A DNA stretch of 64,000 bases from Gordionus sp. m RMFG-2023 (lineage: Eukaryota > Nematomorpha > Gordioida > Chordodea > Parachordodidae). This document shows positions 33,595-46,603 of the stretch, one piece after another. The stretch lies in the NCBI RefSeq assembly GCF_954871325.1, contig NC_088777.1, forward strand, positions 8,719,366-8,783,365, given 5' to 3'. Positions within the stretch are counted from its first letter, which is position 1. Each line of letters begins with the position of its first letter. A program made the translations under genes and the position numbers. The notes under the pieces were generated by a model. That model was not told the DNA's origin, did not search any database, and worked only from the letters and a program-made list of their open reading frames with translations.

Positions 33595-36500
33595 ATGTTA
33601 CCATCTAAGGGATATTTTAAGACTTTAAATTGTCCCTTTTTCCAAAATGGACTTTGCGAAAAACCTTATTGTCATTTTAGACATTCCAGAACAGGTACAG
33701 ATTTAACTTAATATAAATATTCCATGTTATATATTAATATTGACATATTTAAAATATTTCTTTATTAGATTTGTTGCCTATCATAACAACTAATGCTGGA
33801 AATTCTCTGCAAGCTTCTATGGCACGTAATATATTAGACATATCTAATAAACCAGAGTTTAATAACACAGATCTTCAGGATGCCAATGTAAACACACCTT
33901 TTACCATACCACATGAACCAGATTTTATAAATTACATGGCTGAAACTATTAAAAATGTTAAATCAGACACTCATGTTGGTGATCCAGATTTTTTAAATGG
34001 CCACAAATTTACAGAAAATGATTGTGATTTATCTGATGAAAATGATTCTAATTACATGAAAAATATATATGATTCTCATACATTATATCAACCATCATTC
34101 AAATATAATAAGAATGCTCCAGTTTATAATCCTACTCCTATTAGCCAATTAAAGAATATAAAACATGTTAATATCCCAGAAAACTCAATGGAAAATAAAC
34201 TTAAAATTTTTACTAAAGAAGTGTTTAAGTCAGATAAACTTATTAATTTTACTATGGATTTTTTATCTAAACTAACTAAAGAAGAGCTAGATCATTTTAA
34301 AAAACAATATATTAATAAGGACAAGAATGATCATGAAATTCAAGATATAAATCAAAAAATCAATGGAACAGAAGTTGATAAATCTCTCTATACAATATTT
34401 TCAAATGATATAGAAATGTCTTCACTACCCATACCATCTCAAACAATTTCTGACCAAATTAATAACATCAAAACTCCTATAAAAAATAAAAATTCAAATT
34501 TTTTAAGTTCTTCATTTTTTACTAATCTTATCAATTCATCAGAAATGAAGCGATTTAAATCTGAGAAACAAGAAACTCAACATAATATAATTGATGAAAG
34601 TTCAAAAAAATGTGTTAAAAATAGTTTGCAAGAAGGTATAGATAAACATATACTTAATGAGGATAACATTGAACAAGATGACTTGATATCACCCATGTCT
34701 CCAGATCAATGTGATCCTGATTCTGGGGTACAATTTAATAGAAAAATCTATGGATCAAATAATCAGTCATCCAAAACAAAGAATACAAATAAAATCAAAG
34801 AGATCATACCAATTACTAAAGATTGTAAAAGGCTTTATCAGTTAGATGAAAAAACAAAAAGAATTATCCGTGCTGCATCTATCAAATGTCAAACTAACAT
34901 TCACCTAACTAATTCCTCAGAAGCAAATGGTTCTAAAAATTTAAAAAAAGAATCTACAAATATAAAATATTCAAAAAATGAAGGTATATCATCAAGCCTT
35001 GTAAAATTGAATGAAAATGCAAGTGTTGTTGGTGAAATGAATGTGGATAAAGGTATAAAAAAAGAATGCATTAATAAGAAACAATCATTGCCTTTTAAAA
35101 GTATAGATATTGATATATTTTCCACTTCTACACCCAATTCAACTTCCCTGTCCAGATCCAAAACAAACTCATCAAATAAAAAAAATTGTCTCTCAACATC
35201 TGCTCCAAAAAAAGATCTAATAGCCCATCACAAAAACGTTGGTACAACTTTCAACAAGATGCACAATATTAGTTATAGTCTTAATAAAGAAAAAGAAACA
35301 CCCAAAATTTCTGAAGATGAAATTGTAAGTGAACATGAAAGTGATTCTATGGTTTCAGTTTCTGATATGGATGATAACCTCTTTGGCTCTGATGATGAAA
35401 CTGACAATATAACTAGTTCCTCTTGTTCACAACCTCCCAACAATACACATTTGGATTTTAATAAAGTTATTACTGGTAGTATTGAAAAATTATCACCTAG
35501 GAAGTACAATAAAGATGACATGAGAGATAAGCTAGAGCAGATCAAAAAGAATATTGAATTAGCCAAACAGGTTATAAACTATGTTAGAAAGAAAGGATTA
35601 ATTAATGAATTGAATTTTTGCATGTAGGAATTTGATTATATAAACTTTTTGGCATTTATTAATTCTAATTTATTTGAATAAATTATCATTTTGATTACCA
35701 AAAACAATAAATTTATCTTAAAAAAAATAAAAAAATCACAGGGAACAATCAAACAAGACATGTATCAAAATGAAACAAAGGAACTCCTATTAAAAATAGA
35801 AGGCAAATCATCAAGTTTACTGAACCAGAAATCATCGAAGAATAATATTGTAGAAAACAATTTGTCCAAGACCAATTCACCCCTATATGACTCCACTAAA
35901 AATAAAAAACGGCTAGCTCATAAAGTTAATTATATTTTTTTGTTCATTATATCATAAAAATTCATATAAGATAAATTCTTTGGGTCTTTTGGTTCATTTT
36001 TTTTGTAAATATATTTTATATTACATAAAGGTTACCAACAATCCAGAGCAATCTAACAGTAAATCAATGTCTACCAAACTTCCCTTGGGCAAAAATAATA
36101 CAAATTTATCTTTAAAACTAAATCCAAGTTATGTAATGTTGCAAAGGACTGCCTCAGTAAAACAAAATGTTAATCTCAAGAATGATGCCAATATTATTCA
36201 AACATCTGATAATATGGATGATGAGCAAAATATTGAAACAATCACTAAGAAGAGAATGTCACATATATTGCCCCAATATGTAACAATTTTCCCATTATTG
36301 ATTTAATTATAGTGCAATCAGTTATATTTTATTTGAAATTTCTGCAAATAGATTTTATTAATTAAAAAAATTTCAAAAAAATATATGATTTAAAGGAAAA
36401 TGACGTTAAAAAAATTCCCACCCTTGACAACCTAAATATACTGGATCAACCAAAATACATTGATAACTCAACATGTGATTTTGCTGCATCTAAAATATCT

Positions 36501-39500
36501 CTAACAGTTCGTCAAAGATATCTCAACATGTTTTATCGTGAGATATTAACTAAATATAAAGGTATAGATTAAGTTTATGCAACCTTATTTTTGTACAAAA
36601 TTAAGTAAACTTCTTGCAATTAAAATTACTTTTCTCTATTTCACCCCTCTCTCCACATATTGTTTTTTGTGAAAATAATGGCAACCCAAAAAGATTGTTG
36701 GCCCTAAAATAAAATGGAGATATAACATTATAATAATCAAGTGTCTAGTACTATTTTTTTTATCATAGTTTGGAATCAAACAGCCATAGTTTATTACACA
36801 AGCTGAATGGGTAAAAAATTTTTTAATAAATAGTGATGTGTTAAACTAGGGCTGTGCCAATATTAAATATAGGATCGGCACCGATATTTAGCGTTTTCCA
36901 AAAATATTGGATCAGACCGATGCCTGTAAAAAACGATCCGATCTTTTTACTTTACTTTTTTTTGTTATTTTATGTATATATATTTTACATAATATTTTCT
37001 AAATAATTTTTTTTTAAACAATGCAAATGCACAACACCCTTTAAGTTTTATTTATTTTTTTAAAATAGATTTATAGTATTTTAAAGTTTTTTTTATAAAA
37101 ATAGAAAGGAACACCCAATTTTGTTATTTATACTTTAAATAAAAGAATATTTTTAAATATTCTGAATTATGGAAATATTTTACAAAGGACATTAATTTTG
37201 CAAAATGCTTTATCTGCGGAATTCTAATTTCACGGGGAGTAATAATGAAAAATTCATTTAATATTACCAATATCCGTAAACTTTTTTTAATTATTGTAGA
37301 AATAAAAACATTAAATTAAATACATAATTCGATTTTTTGCATAAAAAATATTTATTTCTTAATTACATTTGGTTCAAAGGGAGGTGGTGAAAAATCAATA
37401 TAAATATCGGATCGTTTTTGAACCAATTCGGAAAATATCGGATCGGATCGGTGGAAAATATGTGGATCGGCACAGACCAATGTTAAACCATCCCGATCAA
37501 GTCCAATACTAATATTATACTCTATTGATCTATTCATTAAGGCTTTCAATACAATTTGCGATAATTTGATACATAAATGATCAAAAAAATTAATGCTTAA
37601 GATCTTAAAATGCAAAAATTAATAAATTTTTTTAAAATATTAAATCTAATATGCTCTGCATATTTTAAAATAAAATTTTACATTTATAAATACCTATGAC
37701 AAGGCAGCAGTAGATTTACTATAACGTTGAATTCTGCGAGCATATTTGTAGAATTGGACTTTATATTTTTATATGTTTGTAGTGAGAGGTAACAGGTAAG
37801 CAATTTATTGTTATTCCTTATTTTCTACAAACAATTTTAACAAAATTGAAATATTTTTAAAACATAATATATTACCAGATATTTTATCCAATTAATTATC
37901 TGAATTGTAAACTAAAAAAATATTAACCAATTTTAATATTTAATTTTATATAAGTGGCAATCGTAATCCTCAAGTCCCTGTACCAATGTTCTATACTTTC
38001 TATTTTTAAATTATTTTATTTCACTTAATTAAATTTATACATATAAACTCACTAAAAATATTATCGAAAAATAAAATAAGCAGAAAATGCATCTTCACAT
38101 GAGATGGATGAACCAAATGAAGATAATGAAAATGTTAAGAGGGCGTTTGAAACCGAATCAGCCGTTTATTCAAAAGGCCTGACCTCGCGTTCTGCCTACT
38201 TCAACACTGCGGCTTCCACTATAAAACATTTGCGTAGCGTTTTGTCTAACAAAACCCATAACCATAAAAATATAAACCCGAAAAACAACCCTAAAAGACC
38301 TGCAATACACTCACCCATATTAACTGATAAAATGAAAAGTTTTGAGTCAATGTTTGCTTCAGCGCTTTGCCAATACATGGCTTCCCCAAAACAATTGGCG
38401 GAAAATGGGTACCCAGTTTTGATATTCAATGATGATAAAACGTCTAAAAATGTTATCAGGCCCATTGTCAGAGTTACACCAGTTGAGAGACCCAGCGTAA
38501 ATATTTTCGCCAACCAATCAAAAGAACGCCGAAATACATGTAATGTTCATCTTAATTCTGACTCCCGTCAATCAATTGTCAGGAAGGGGCCGAAGATATC
38601 CATTCACAAAGATCCTGTTTCTACCGAGCAGAAAAATTCTGAAGGGGATTCAAAAATAATGCATACCTTTACTTGCTGCAGATGCGCCAAAGGATATTCC
38701 GTTTACGAAATACCAGGAGTAGATGGCGGTAATTGATTCTTAATTTATACCCTATTCTCAATCTCATAGTACCTTTATTCTTGAGCACCTAAGCGTAGCC
38801 AGGAATAGCCCCTCCCCCCTCCAGAAATTTATTCTCGTAAATGTCATTTTAAGCTAATAAAATTCCTCCTACACACCCCACTCTCTTAAAATAATGTATA
38901 CAATATATCACTATGAAACAAGAATCTGAAAGAAATATTAGCCAAAGTTAATTTTTTTAATACGAAATTTTTAATAAGAAAAAACATTTTATAAAAAACG
39001 GAGAAAACCAAAATATTTTTTATAAAAATCGAATATAGCCAAAGACCGCATTAAAAAAAATCTAAAGACTTCCAATAAAATTTATGTGGGAAAACAATAC
39101 ATAAAAGTGCTCCCTTCCCTAGCAGAATCTTCTCTACGCCAATCGGCTTGAGCATGTTATTGTATTTAAAAGAAGAATGTTTATAAATTAATATTGAAGA
39201 AAGTTTTAAATAAATTAGCAGTAATCTTTAAAAAAAAACTACCGAAACTTCATATTTTATTTTGTTAATTCACATAAAATAATGGCAAAAATAAAAATAA
39301 ATGAAAATATACATCGCCTATATTTTGAAAGCTTGGAAAACAATGCTTATCTCTAAGAGGCCAAATTAAATGGGTTTCCTTATTTCCTACATTAACATTC
39401 ATTTAAACTATAATTTATAACAGGTAAAAGCTCTTTCATATACGTCAAGCCTAACGAGGAATGTTTGTACCATTGGGGCCGCCTCCGCAAAACTGGATCA

Positions 39501-42500
39501 GGTGGTGGAAAAAAGAATGCTGCCCCGATTTTAACCCGATTTTCTTGTTGCGGCGAACCGGGGTTGGACCCAGGTTGTACTTTGGCCTCTCGTCATGTCA
39601 ATGACAAACCCCTCGGAATTTACAGGTCCTTCTGTGCGAATAATCAAATCTATTCAAATTCGTCTAAACGCCTCAAATCAGACGATTTAGATCGAAATTC
39701 AAGGCAATCCACATGGGTTAGTACCTCATTAGGGCCCGCAGTTCCATTATCGTTGGAGATTGGTGCAAAAAGCGACGAAAGTGAAAAAAGGAATAACATA
39801 AAATCCGATACTTTTAAAAATACTCGTGAGGAGAAGGAACAATCTAAGGTATACGGTTTGGATTGCGAGATGATTTACACACCCCTGGGTACTGAAGTTG
39901 CTCGGATTACGTTGGTGGGATATGAGAAGCCTTTAGAAAATTTTAGTAATATATTTATTCTACCGAAAATTTACTAGAGAAAAAGAAAAATTTATAGATT
40001 TTCAAATATTTCTCGAATGAATTCTATGATGAATATAAATACGACAGCTCATTTAACTTATCTTTTTTTTTAAATGCACTCCTAATTAGTTTTATAAATT
40101 AGATTTACTAAGCATAATGACTCTTAATTCTAAATAAGACAACAACTACCCACTAACAGAAAAAAATATAGGCACAATAGTTATAGTATAAATCATTGTA
40201 GTTTAACTCAAGGGGAAATGTTGTTACAACAACTTATTTATTTAAATTTATCTTCTTCTATTTATAATAATATGACCTATCAGATTTGACAAGTTATTAA
40301 TAAAAACCCATTTTTAATATATCTTTTACAATAATCTATATACTTAAACCTTTAATTAACTCTAACTTCTTACTCTAACCTTTAATCCTATACTTCTTTA
40401 CTTCATGTCTAATTTTAAATATTCTTATCCAATTTTAAAAAAATTCCCTTGTTAATCAGTCCTATAATTGAGCTATTATTAGTATAAATATAGCTCAAAG
40501 TAGCTCGGAAAAAAAATAAGCCATAGATACAAAAATTAGCCATGGCTTATCAAACATGCTACACTACCAGAGAGAGAAATTTTTTTTTTAATAAAAAGCT
40601 TAAAAATTTAATGTCCCTTGTACAATATTAGACAGAGTTGAATCGAAATAATCATAGAGATTCTTTATATCTCCTTAAATTTAAACAATATTAAAATGAT
40701 TAATTTATATAGTAGGAATTTATTATAGATAATATAAAAAATATTTTTTAATAATTAAATATAACAATTTAAACTTATATGCAAAATTTCGGAGGCCCTT
40801 TAAAGCCCCATGCCTTAAGAAAAGGAAAATCGAAATTAGGGCCGCATCGATATTGAAATGACCAAATTATAAATATGTATATCTCAGAATTGGCAAGAGA
40901 TTGGCAGCTAATTTTTTATGCATAAACATCTTGTAATATCGATATAACATCACGATTTGTCATAAAAAAAATTATTTCAAGGAAACATTTAGAATCGAAC
41001 GATTTAATATTTGTTCAAAATTGGATTGGTTTAGCCGATCCAAAACATAGGGCCGATTTTATTTGCCGCCACCAACCCCTCATTGAAATTTTTTGCTTGA
41101 TAACATACTTTTTTAAAGTATCTAAGATGGTTACATATTAAAAAATATCTGTCAATCTTGTGCCAATTCCAAAATAGATACATTTATAACCAGGTCTTTT
41201 TAATATCGGCTAAAATTGGGTCAAACTTAATCACAATCAATGCACAAGAGGGCAGCTTTCCCACTTTCTCCCCCGTTCGCTTGTTGCTAGGGCCTCTTTG
41301 TTAAAATGGCATACAATAAAATGTTGTGAATTAAAAGGAGATATATTTATTATTTATATTACAGACTAAAAAAATTGATTTAATCACACCAACCCTAGTA
41401 AAATGAGATTTTAAAAATTGTTATTAAAATCAATATGATTTATTAATCATGCCAACCCTATAATCAATCAAATATATTTTAGGGATAGTATAGGAAATTT
41501 ATTTTTAATCTACCTTCTCAATTTTATTTAAAAATTACAAATTTTGTTATATATTTTTTCTTCACGAAAAGTTAAAAAAAATAAAATAAATTACAAACCT
41601 AAGAATTCTTCGCTCATCAAAAAAATCACGATTCGCAAGAGACGGTAATATACGACACCTACGTTAAACCCAGGAATGAACCGGTTATCGATTACAACAC
41701 TCGGTTTAGCGGTATCCGATCCGAACATTTAAACCCATCGATTAATATAGATCGGTTAGTCACTTTCGATCAAGCTAGGATCGACCTCTGCCAATTTCTC
41801 GCCAATCCCGCTGAATCCCTCGAAAAGTTATAATTTACAATATCAATACAATGTATATGGATATAATAACCAGAAATAAGTACTATTTTTCCTCTCCTAA
41901 AATTTTAAAACGGCCCCTTACTTTCTTTAAAACCTTTTCAATATGCCCCCCATCCCGTTTGCATATTTATCGAAAGGATATTTTTTTTTTTTAAATTATA
42001 TGTATATTTTTTAAATGTATAAACACAAAATCGACTATTAGAAATTCTCCTGCGAAATCATACGTTGTACTCGTCGGACACTCGCTTGAAAGCGATTTGG
42101 TGGCGCTCGAACTGGTGCACAATAACATTGTCGATACTGCTTTAGTATTTCCTCACAGACTCGGACTTCCTTTCAAAAGGGCTCTAAGGACGCTCAGCAC
42201 AGAAATCCTCAAGAAAATCATTCAGGAAGATGGTTTTTTTAGAAATTATTTTAAATTTCTCTTTGTCAATATTAATTTTTTTTTACCTATTGACTCTCTT
42301 CTTAAGACTTTTATGACTTTTTAAAAAATATGAGTATTTTTTGGAAAGACAGCTGACAAGGTTAAGACTTATGCTAAGTATATAAAAACAAAATTAGGTA
42401 ATCTTATTTATGAGGATTAAATGCTGCCCATTTTTTTTGTTAAATTTTAAAAAAAAGAAGATAATATCATCATTAATAAATGGCAATTAACATTACAATT

Positions 42501-44478
42501 ATATCATCATAGGAAAGGTATAAACGGAAAAATCTTTTTGAATTTTTTAAAAATATATTCTCCATTTCAAATAAAATAGATTTGATAAATATCAATTTGG
42601 GTATATATGATCACATGACATGACATATCAGATGTGACAAGATTATCAATAAAAATAATTTAATTATATTAAAATAAAATATTGTTATTTAATGTACACT
42701 ATTCTTTGAACATTTTCTCACATATTTGCTCGCATTTTAAATTTTGTCAGACTTAACCAATTAAATAAATTTCTTACCCTATGAACATTCCTATTTACTT
42801 CGAAAAAAAGATAATTTTAAAACTTTCAATACTTTATGGGAAAAATCTTTTTATATCCGTTGGCGCCTGTGATTTTTTATTAAGTTGACAACACCTACAT
42901 CTAAAAAGAATTCGGCGACGTGATAAATGTTTTTGATTATTATTATTGAATTAATTATTTATATAAGAAAAATAATATCAAATGTATTTTTTTAAAGATA
43001 TTTTTAATTTATTAAATGCGATATTATTTATTTTAAAAAAACATTTAATTTACAAATAACATACACTATAAAAATAACAATAATTTTAACATACCATTTT
43101 TTATTATAATTTAAGATATTTTGTCACTTTAACCAAATTTTTCTAGTATATATAAATGATCATCACATGGGAAAATGAAATATGCCTACACTTTGCATAA
43201 CATTATAAAGATTCTCATCAGCAGGAATGAACATGATCTTAAATTATTTAACTCTGATTAGTTGGTTGAAGAACTTATAAAATAAAAAATTTTAACCCTC
43301 AAAAAGTTGAATTTATCCACATTTAATCTTTATTTAGAAGTATTATGAATAATTAGTTAATTATAAAGAAAATTATATTTCTGCAATAAAAATATGAGTA
43401 ATCAATTTAACCATATTTTTTTATACTTCGGTATTACGTGCACTTTGAACCCTCGCTTTCAAAAACATAATAAATGAATATTTGAAAAATAATGTTACCC
43501 CAATACAATTTATATGCCAACATGCTGCGGCTCTGCTACCTACATGGACAATCTGCAGATTAGAAAAACGCAGAGGTGACTTCCGAATCATATTAAAATA
43601 ATAACGATTAAACATTCATAACCAGAATTTGGAACAACAAGATCATTTGAATGATCTAGAAGGAGAATTTTATTTATTTTCGCCTCATACTTTAGAGATA
43701 ACTGATCTTACTTTTTAAAATAACAGCATTGGATCTCATCACCATTGGAGCAACAGGACAATTTAAAATAATCTAGAAGAAAAATGTTATTCATTATTTT
43801 TGTTAGCTGATATCTTAAATTATATTATAAAAGTATTGGATATTCTCAAACTTTCAATTTTCACCGGAAAATCTACACACAAGAAGCGTGTATTTTCTAT
43901 AACTGGGCTCGCATTCAACTAGAAGATCTTCATTACGCCCTTCAAATTTTTATATAATAATTTTTATACATGATAATTGTAACTCAAAGAAATCGTTAAA
44001 TTGATGATATAATTTGATTTTATTATTATAAATACAAATTCAAAATTTGCACAATAAATTTTGTTTCAAAAAGTTGTTTCCAACAAAATTATTTTATGGC
44101 GGCGTTGACGCCGCCGTTAGACGATCGCTTAAAAAAAGAAACGCAGGCACCGATAAAACTATTTGCACACATGTTCAACTGCGGCCCAATTTTTTTGAGA
44201 AAAAGATATCCAAATTCTCAAAATTATATTTTTTGCGTTTTTAGAATATTTAGTTTAAAGCAAAAATCATAATTTACTTTTTTATATATATTTTTTTAAA
44301 ATGTCTTAAAATTAAAAATAAAACATTTAATTAATCAATCATTTTACCCTTTCATAATATCTTTTTTACAAAAAAACGTTAATTAGATGATGGACATGAT
44401 AGTAAAGAAGATGCTATGACTTGTTTAGAGCTGATGAAATGGAAGGTTAATAGGGATAATCCTAAAGCGTTTGCATGA
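33595..44478 (+). CDS. REXO1: REXO1-type RNA exonuclease, 10 exons
   Basis: A DEDDh-family 3'-5' exonuclease of the REXO1/REX1 group, expected to trim RNA 3' ends in the nucleus. Exons: 33595-33694, 33769-35570, 35742-35924, 36031-36279, 36396-36561, 38084-38728, 39424-39945, 41640-41826, 42042-42232, 44387-44478. All introns are GT-AG and the phases agree, giving 1378 residues (human REXO1 has about 1220). Residues 13-30 form the N-terminal CCCH finger (CPFFQNGLCEKPYCHFRH), as in REXO1. A long Ser/Asn/Lys-rich low-complexity middle follows. Then come VRQRYLNMF, AENGYP and a Cys-rich CLYHWGRLRK region. The nuclease is from about residue 1189: VYGLDCEMIYT, DYNTRFSGI, GHSLESDLVALE, HRLGLPFKRALR and HDSKEDAMTCLEL, with all four acidic residues and the His present. 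The exon 7 donor (39945) and exon 8 acceptor are the least certain. Confidence 0.95.
36847..37480. mobile_element. hAT-type MITE in REXO1 intron 5
   Basis: 634 bp. Left tip TAGGGCTGTGCCAATATT, right tip (minus strand) TTGGTCTGTGCCGATCC. Ten of the first twelve bases agree. A perfect 8-bp duplication, TGTTAAAC, flanks it (36839-36846 and 37481-37488). The subterminal region is rich in GATCGG motifs. No transposase. It explains about 40 percent of intron 5. Confidence 0.9.
38786..39150. repeat. Transposon relic in REXO1 intron 6
   Basis: CTAAGCGTAGCCAGGAATAG followed by a C-rich run near 38790, and TCTACGCCAATCGG near 39133, look like the two tips of a short element with CAGTGGCGTAGCC-type ends, now eroded. 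No duplication can be verified. Confidence 0.4.
39946..41639. other. REXO1 intron 7 contents
   Basis: Mostly AT-rich. A TAGGGCCGCATCGATATT motif near 40838 and GCCGATCC / TAGGGCCGATTTT near 41035-41060 resemble tips of the GATCGG-rich MITE in intron 5, but ends and duplications cannot be defined. Confidence 0.35.
42233..44386. other. REXO1 intron 9 contents
   Basis: AT-rich. Contains one striking GC-rich hairpin, GGCGGCGT-TG-ACGCCGCC, at about 44098-44116, inside a short plus-strand frame (44047-44244) with no recognised domain. Two imperfect copies of a GGA.CAACA.GA/ATCTAGAAG-type block lie at about 43620-43800. Confidence 0.4.
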
Positions 44479-45135
44479 TTCCTTTTCTTCATTTACAGAT
44501 TTTATCATATTATGTAAAAATGGCAAATTTCGAGTGATTAGACAAACAATATGATAGACGCTGCCCTCCTGCTTATTGTATTTAAATATCCTTTTTTTTT
44601 TATAAAATGAAAAATGACAAGATATTAAATTAATTTATATATAAAAACTAATAAATTTTTATAGAAAAAAATTTGTATTTTCGAAGGAATTTAATTTCTT
44701 TAGGATTGGGGGTTAGAAATCCCTCTCCATGATAAATTTTTTCCTAAAACTTAAAGGGAAATATATTTCATTATTAAATTTATTTAATTGTCACGAGAGA
44801 CTGAACAAACGGTCACTAAAATGAGGCGCTCATTTTCTGAAGTTTTACTATATCATTCAGTCAATGATGCCTACAAAAAATACGAATCTGATATTTATAC
44901 TATTCTTGTTACAATATAATTCTTTATTTTTATTCGTACGAAATAATAAAAACATTATTCGATTTGATTCGTCGAAAATTCGATTCGAAAATTAAATTCC
45001 ATAAAACCTTTTTCAAAAATGAAAAATGTATTACTCAAATTTAAAAAAGTTATAAATGCGTCTGGAAAAAAAGTTAAGAAAAAGTTCTTCACGTAACATG
45101 TTAAAATCTCAAATATTTAGGAATAATTTCTAATA
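44479..45135. other. REXO1 downstream region
   Basis: AT-rich 3' flank. An AATAAA occurs near 44651 and could serve as a polyadenylation signal, but such hexamers are frequent in this composition. The last 14 bases (45122-45135) are one copy of the direct repeat flanking the fold-back element. Confidence 0.35.
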
Positions 45136-45420
45136 CTTATAAATGGGATAGGTTCTGAATAGTTAAAAATTTGGGGTACTCGTTTATATCTCCTAGATTT
45201 TTTTTTATAAAAATTATATAATTGATGCTAGGGAAGTAAAAAAAATCGCTATAAAAATGGGGAAAATAACTTAAATCCAAATTTGTGAATCTTTAGAATT
45301 TCCCCCCATTTATAGCCATTTTTTTAAAGCCCTAGCACTTTTTATAATTAATTTTATTATAGCTTATAAAAAAAATTTGGGAGATTAAATTAAATTCCTA
45401 ATTTTTACCGGGAACCTACA
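45136..45420. mobile_element. Fold-back element with 14-bp direct repeats
   Basis: An imperfect palindrome of about 285 bp. Inverted blocks include GATGCTAGGG / CCCTAGCA and CTATAAAAATGGGG / CCCCATTTATAG. It is bracketed by AATAATTTCTAATA at 45122-45135 and 45421-45434. No coding capacity. Confidence 0.65.
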
Positions 45421-45434
45421 AATAATTTCTAATA

Positions 45435-46400
45435 TTTGCAAATTATTCTGGATAATTATTCGACAGATAATATAATTTCCTAATTCATATTCGATTCAAA
45501 TAGTAATTAATTCGTTTTTGGTATGATAACCACGGCTGTGAACCTAAATGATCTGAACATTCATGATTTTACTGAACCCAAACATTTTTTTAGAGTGCAG
45601 GCTGTGTCCTAATTCGACATAATTTTGATACTTAATTGCCTTTTAGTTTAGGATAAATAGCTTTTGATAGGACACCAAATTTTAGTTTGTTATGAGTTTG
45701 AAAAAAGATCATTTTTTAAAAAAAAAATGTATACAAGCCCTCCAAAAGTTTCTTTTTTGGATGTGTATTAACTGTTCATAATTTTTGTTTTAGATCTAAG
45801 TAGTGAGAAAATTGAATAGGAAATAACATAATTATTGAATAAAAATTATTATTCAGTTTAGTAATATGAAACATTTACAGTATATTATACATTTTTACAA
45901 TAAATATATATGCTATGCTCAAATATACATAATTATGTATATTTTATTATAAAAGTGTCTACAACAAATTAAAACCACCTTATTCTAATAGCTCACCTAG
46001 TCCAGTACTTTTGATGTCTGGCAATCCATGGTCTGAGGTTCAAATCTTATTAGGCCATATATATTGTTTTTTTTTAAATTTATTTGATATAAAGTATTAA
46101 AATAATATGGGAATATATAATTTTTTAAAATTTAATTAGTACTGTTAATGTTAAATTACATTTATTATAGAAACAATTTAGTTAATCTTATATACACTTG
46201 TATTTATTTTTGGATAAAAATGTGGATATCTGTTTAACAAAATTTATTATATAAATATTATTAAATATATATTATTTGTTACAAAGACGTTTTACCAATG
46301 TGACACGTTCTTGGCCAACCCGATTCTTACCTATCCGTCCCAATTATTTTTTTGTTGAAATTTTTTCTTAATAATATATACATAATTTTTATTTATAATA
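45435..46400. other. AT-rich spacer containing a tRNA-like relic
   Basis: Apart from the tRNA-like segment at 45975-46056 nothing is recognised. Confidence 0.35.
45975..46056 (+). repeat. tRNA-like relic, possible SINE head
   Basis: TAGCTCACCTAGTCCAG resembles a tRNA D-arm/A box and GGTTCAAATC is a good B box, spaced as in a tRNA. CTTTTGATGTCTGG sits where an anticodon arm would be. The acceptor ends do not pair, so it is a pseudo-tRNA or the head of a SINE rather than a working tRNA gene. Confidence 0.45.
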
Positions 46401-46603
46401 CAGTGTTGTGATGATTTAATGAAACATATTGACGATTTAATTAAAACACATGCATATATAATTATATTCGTTACAAATGTATAACAAAAGAAATTTCAAT
46501 AATGCTTTGTCTATATTTTAATTATTTTTGCAAATATTATCATTTTATATGAATGGGTTTGAATTTAATCGTCAATATGTTTCATTAAATCATCACAACA
46601 CTG
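46401..46603. mobile_element. Mariner-type palindromic MITE
   Basis: 203 bp. Near-perfect inverted arms of about 45 bp start CAGTGTTGTGATGATTTAAT at both ends. Flanked by TA on each side, the target of Tc1/mariner elements. No coding capacity. Despite the CAGTGTTGT tip it differs from the hAT group in target duplication and arm sequence. Confidence 0.85.

Noticed and set aside
34901-35566. Minus-strand frames inside REXO1 exon 2
   Set aside because: They are shadows of the long plus-strand exon, which has conserved splice borders and continues the REXO1 protein.
37352-37615. Minus-strand frame in REXO1 intron 5
   Set aside because: It overlaps the end of the 634-bp MITE and is made of its GATCGG repeats; no protein family is visible.
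45975-46056. Functional tRNA gene
   Set aside because: A and B boxes are present but the acceptor stem does not pair, so it is listed as a relic.
46401-46603. Member of the hAT AGTGTTGTTAAA MITE group
   Set aside because: The tip is similar for nine bases, but the flanks are TA only and the arms are unrelated, so it is mariner-type.
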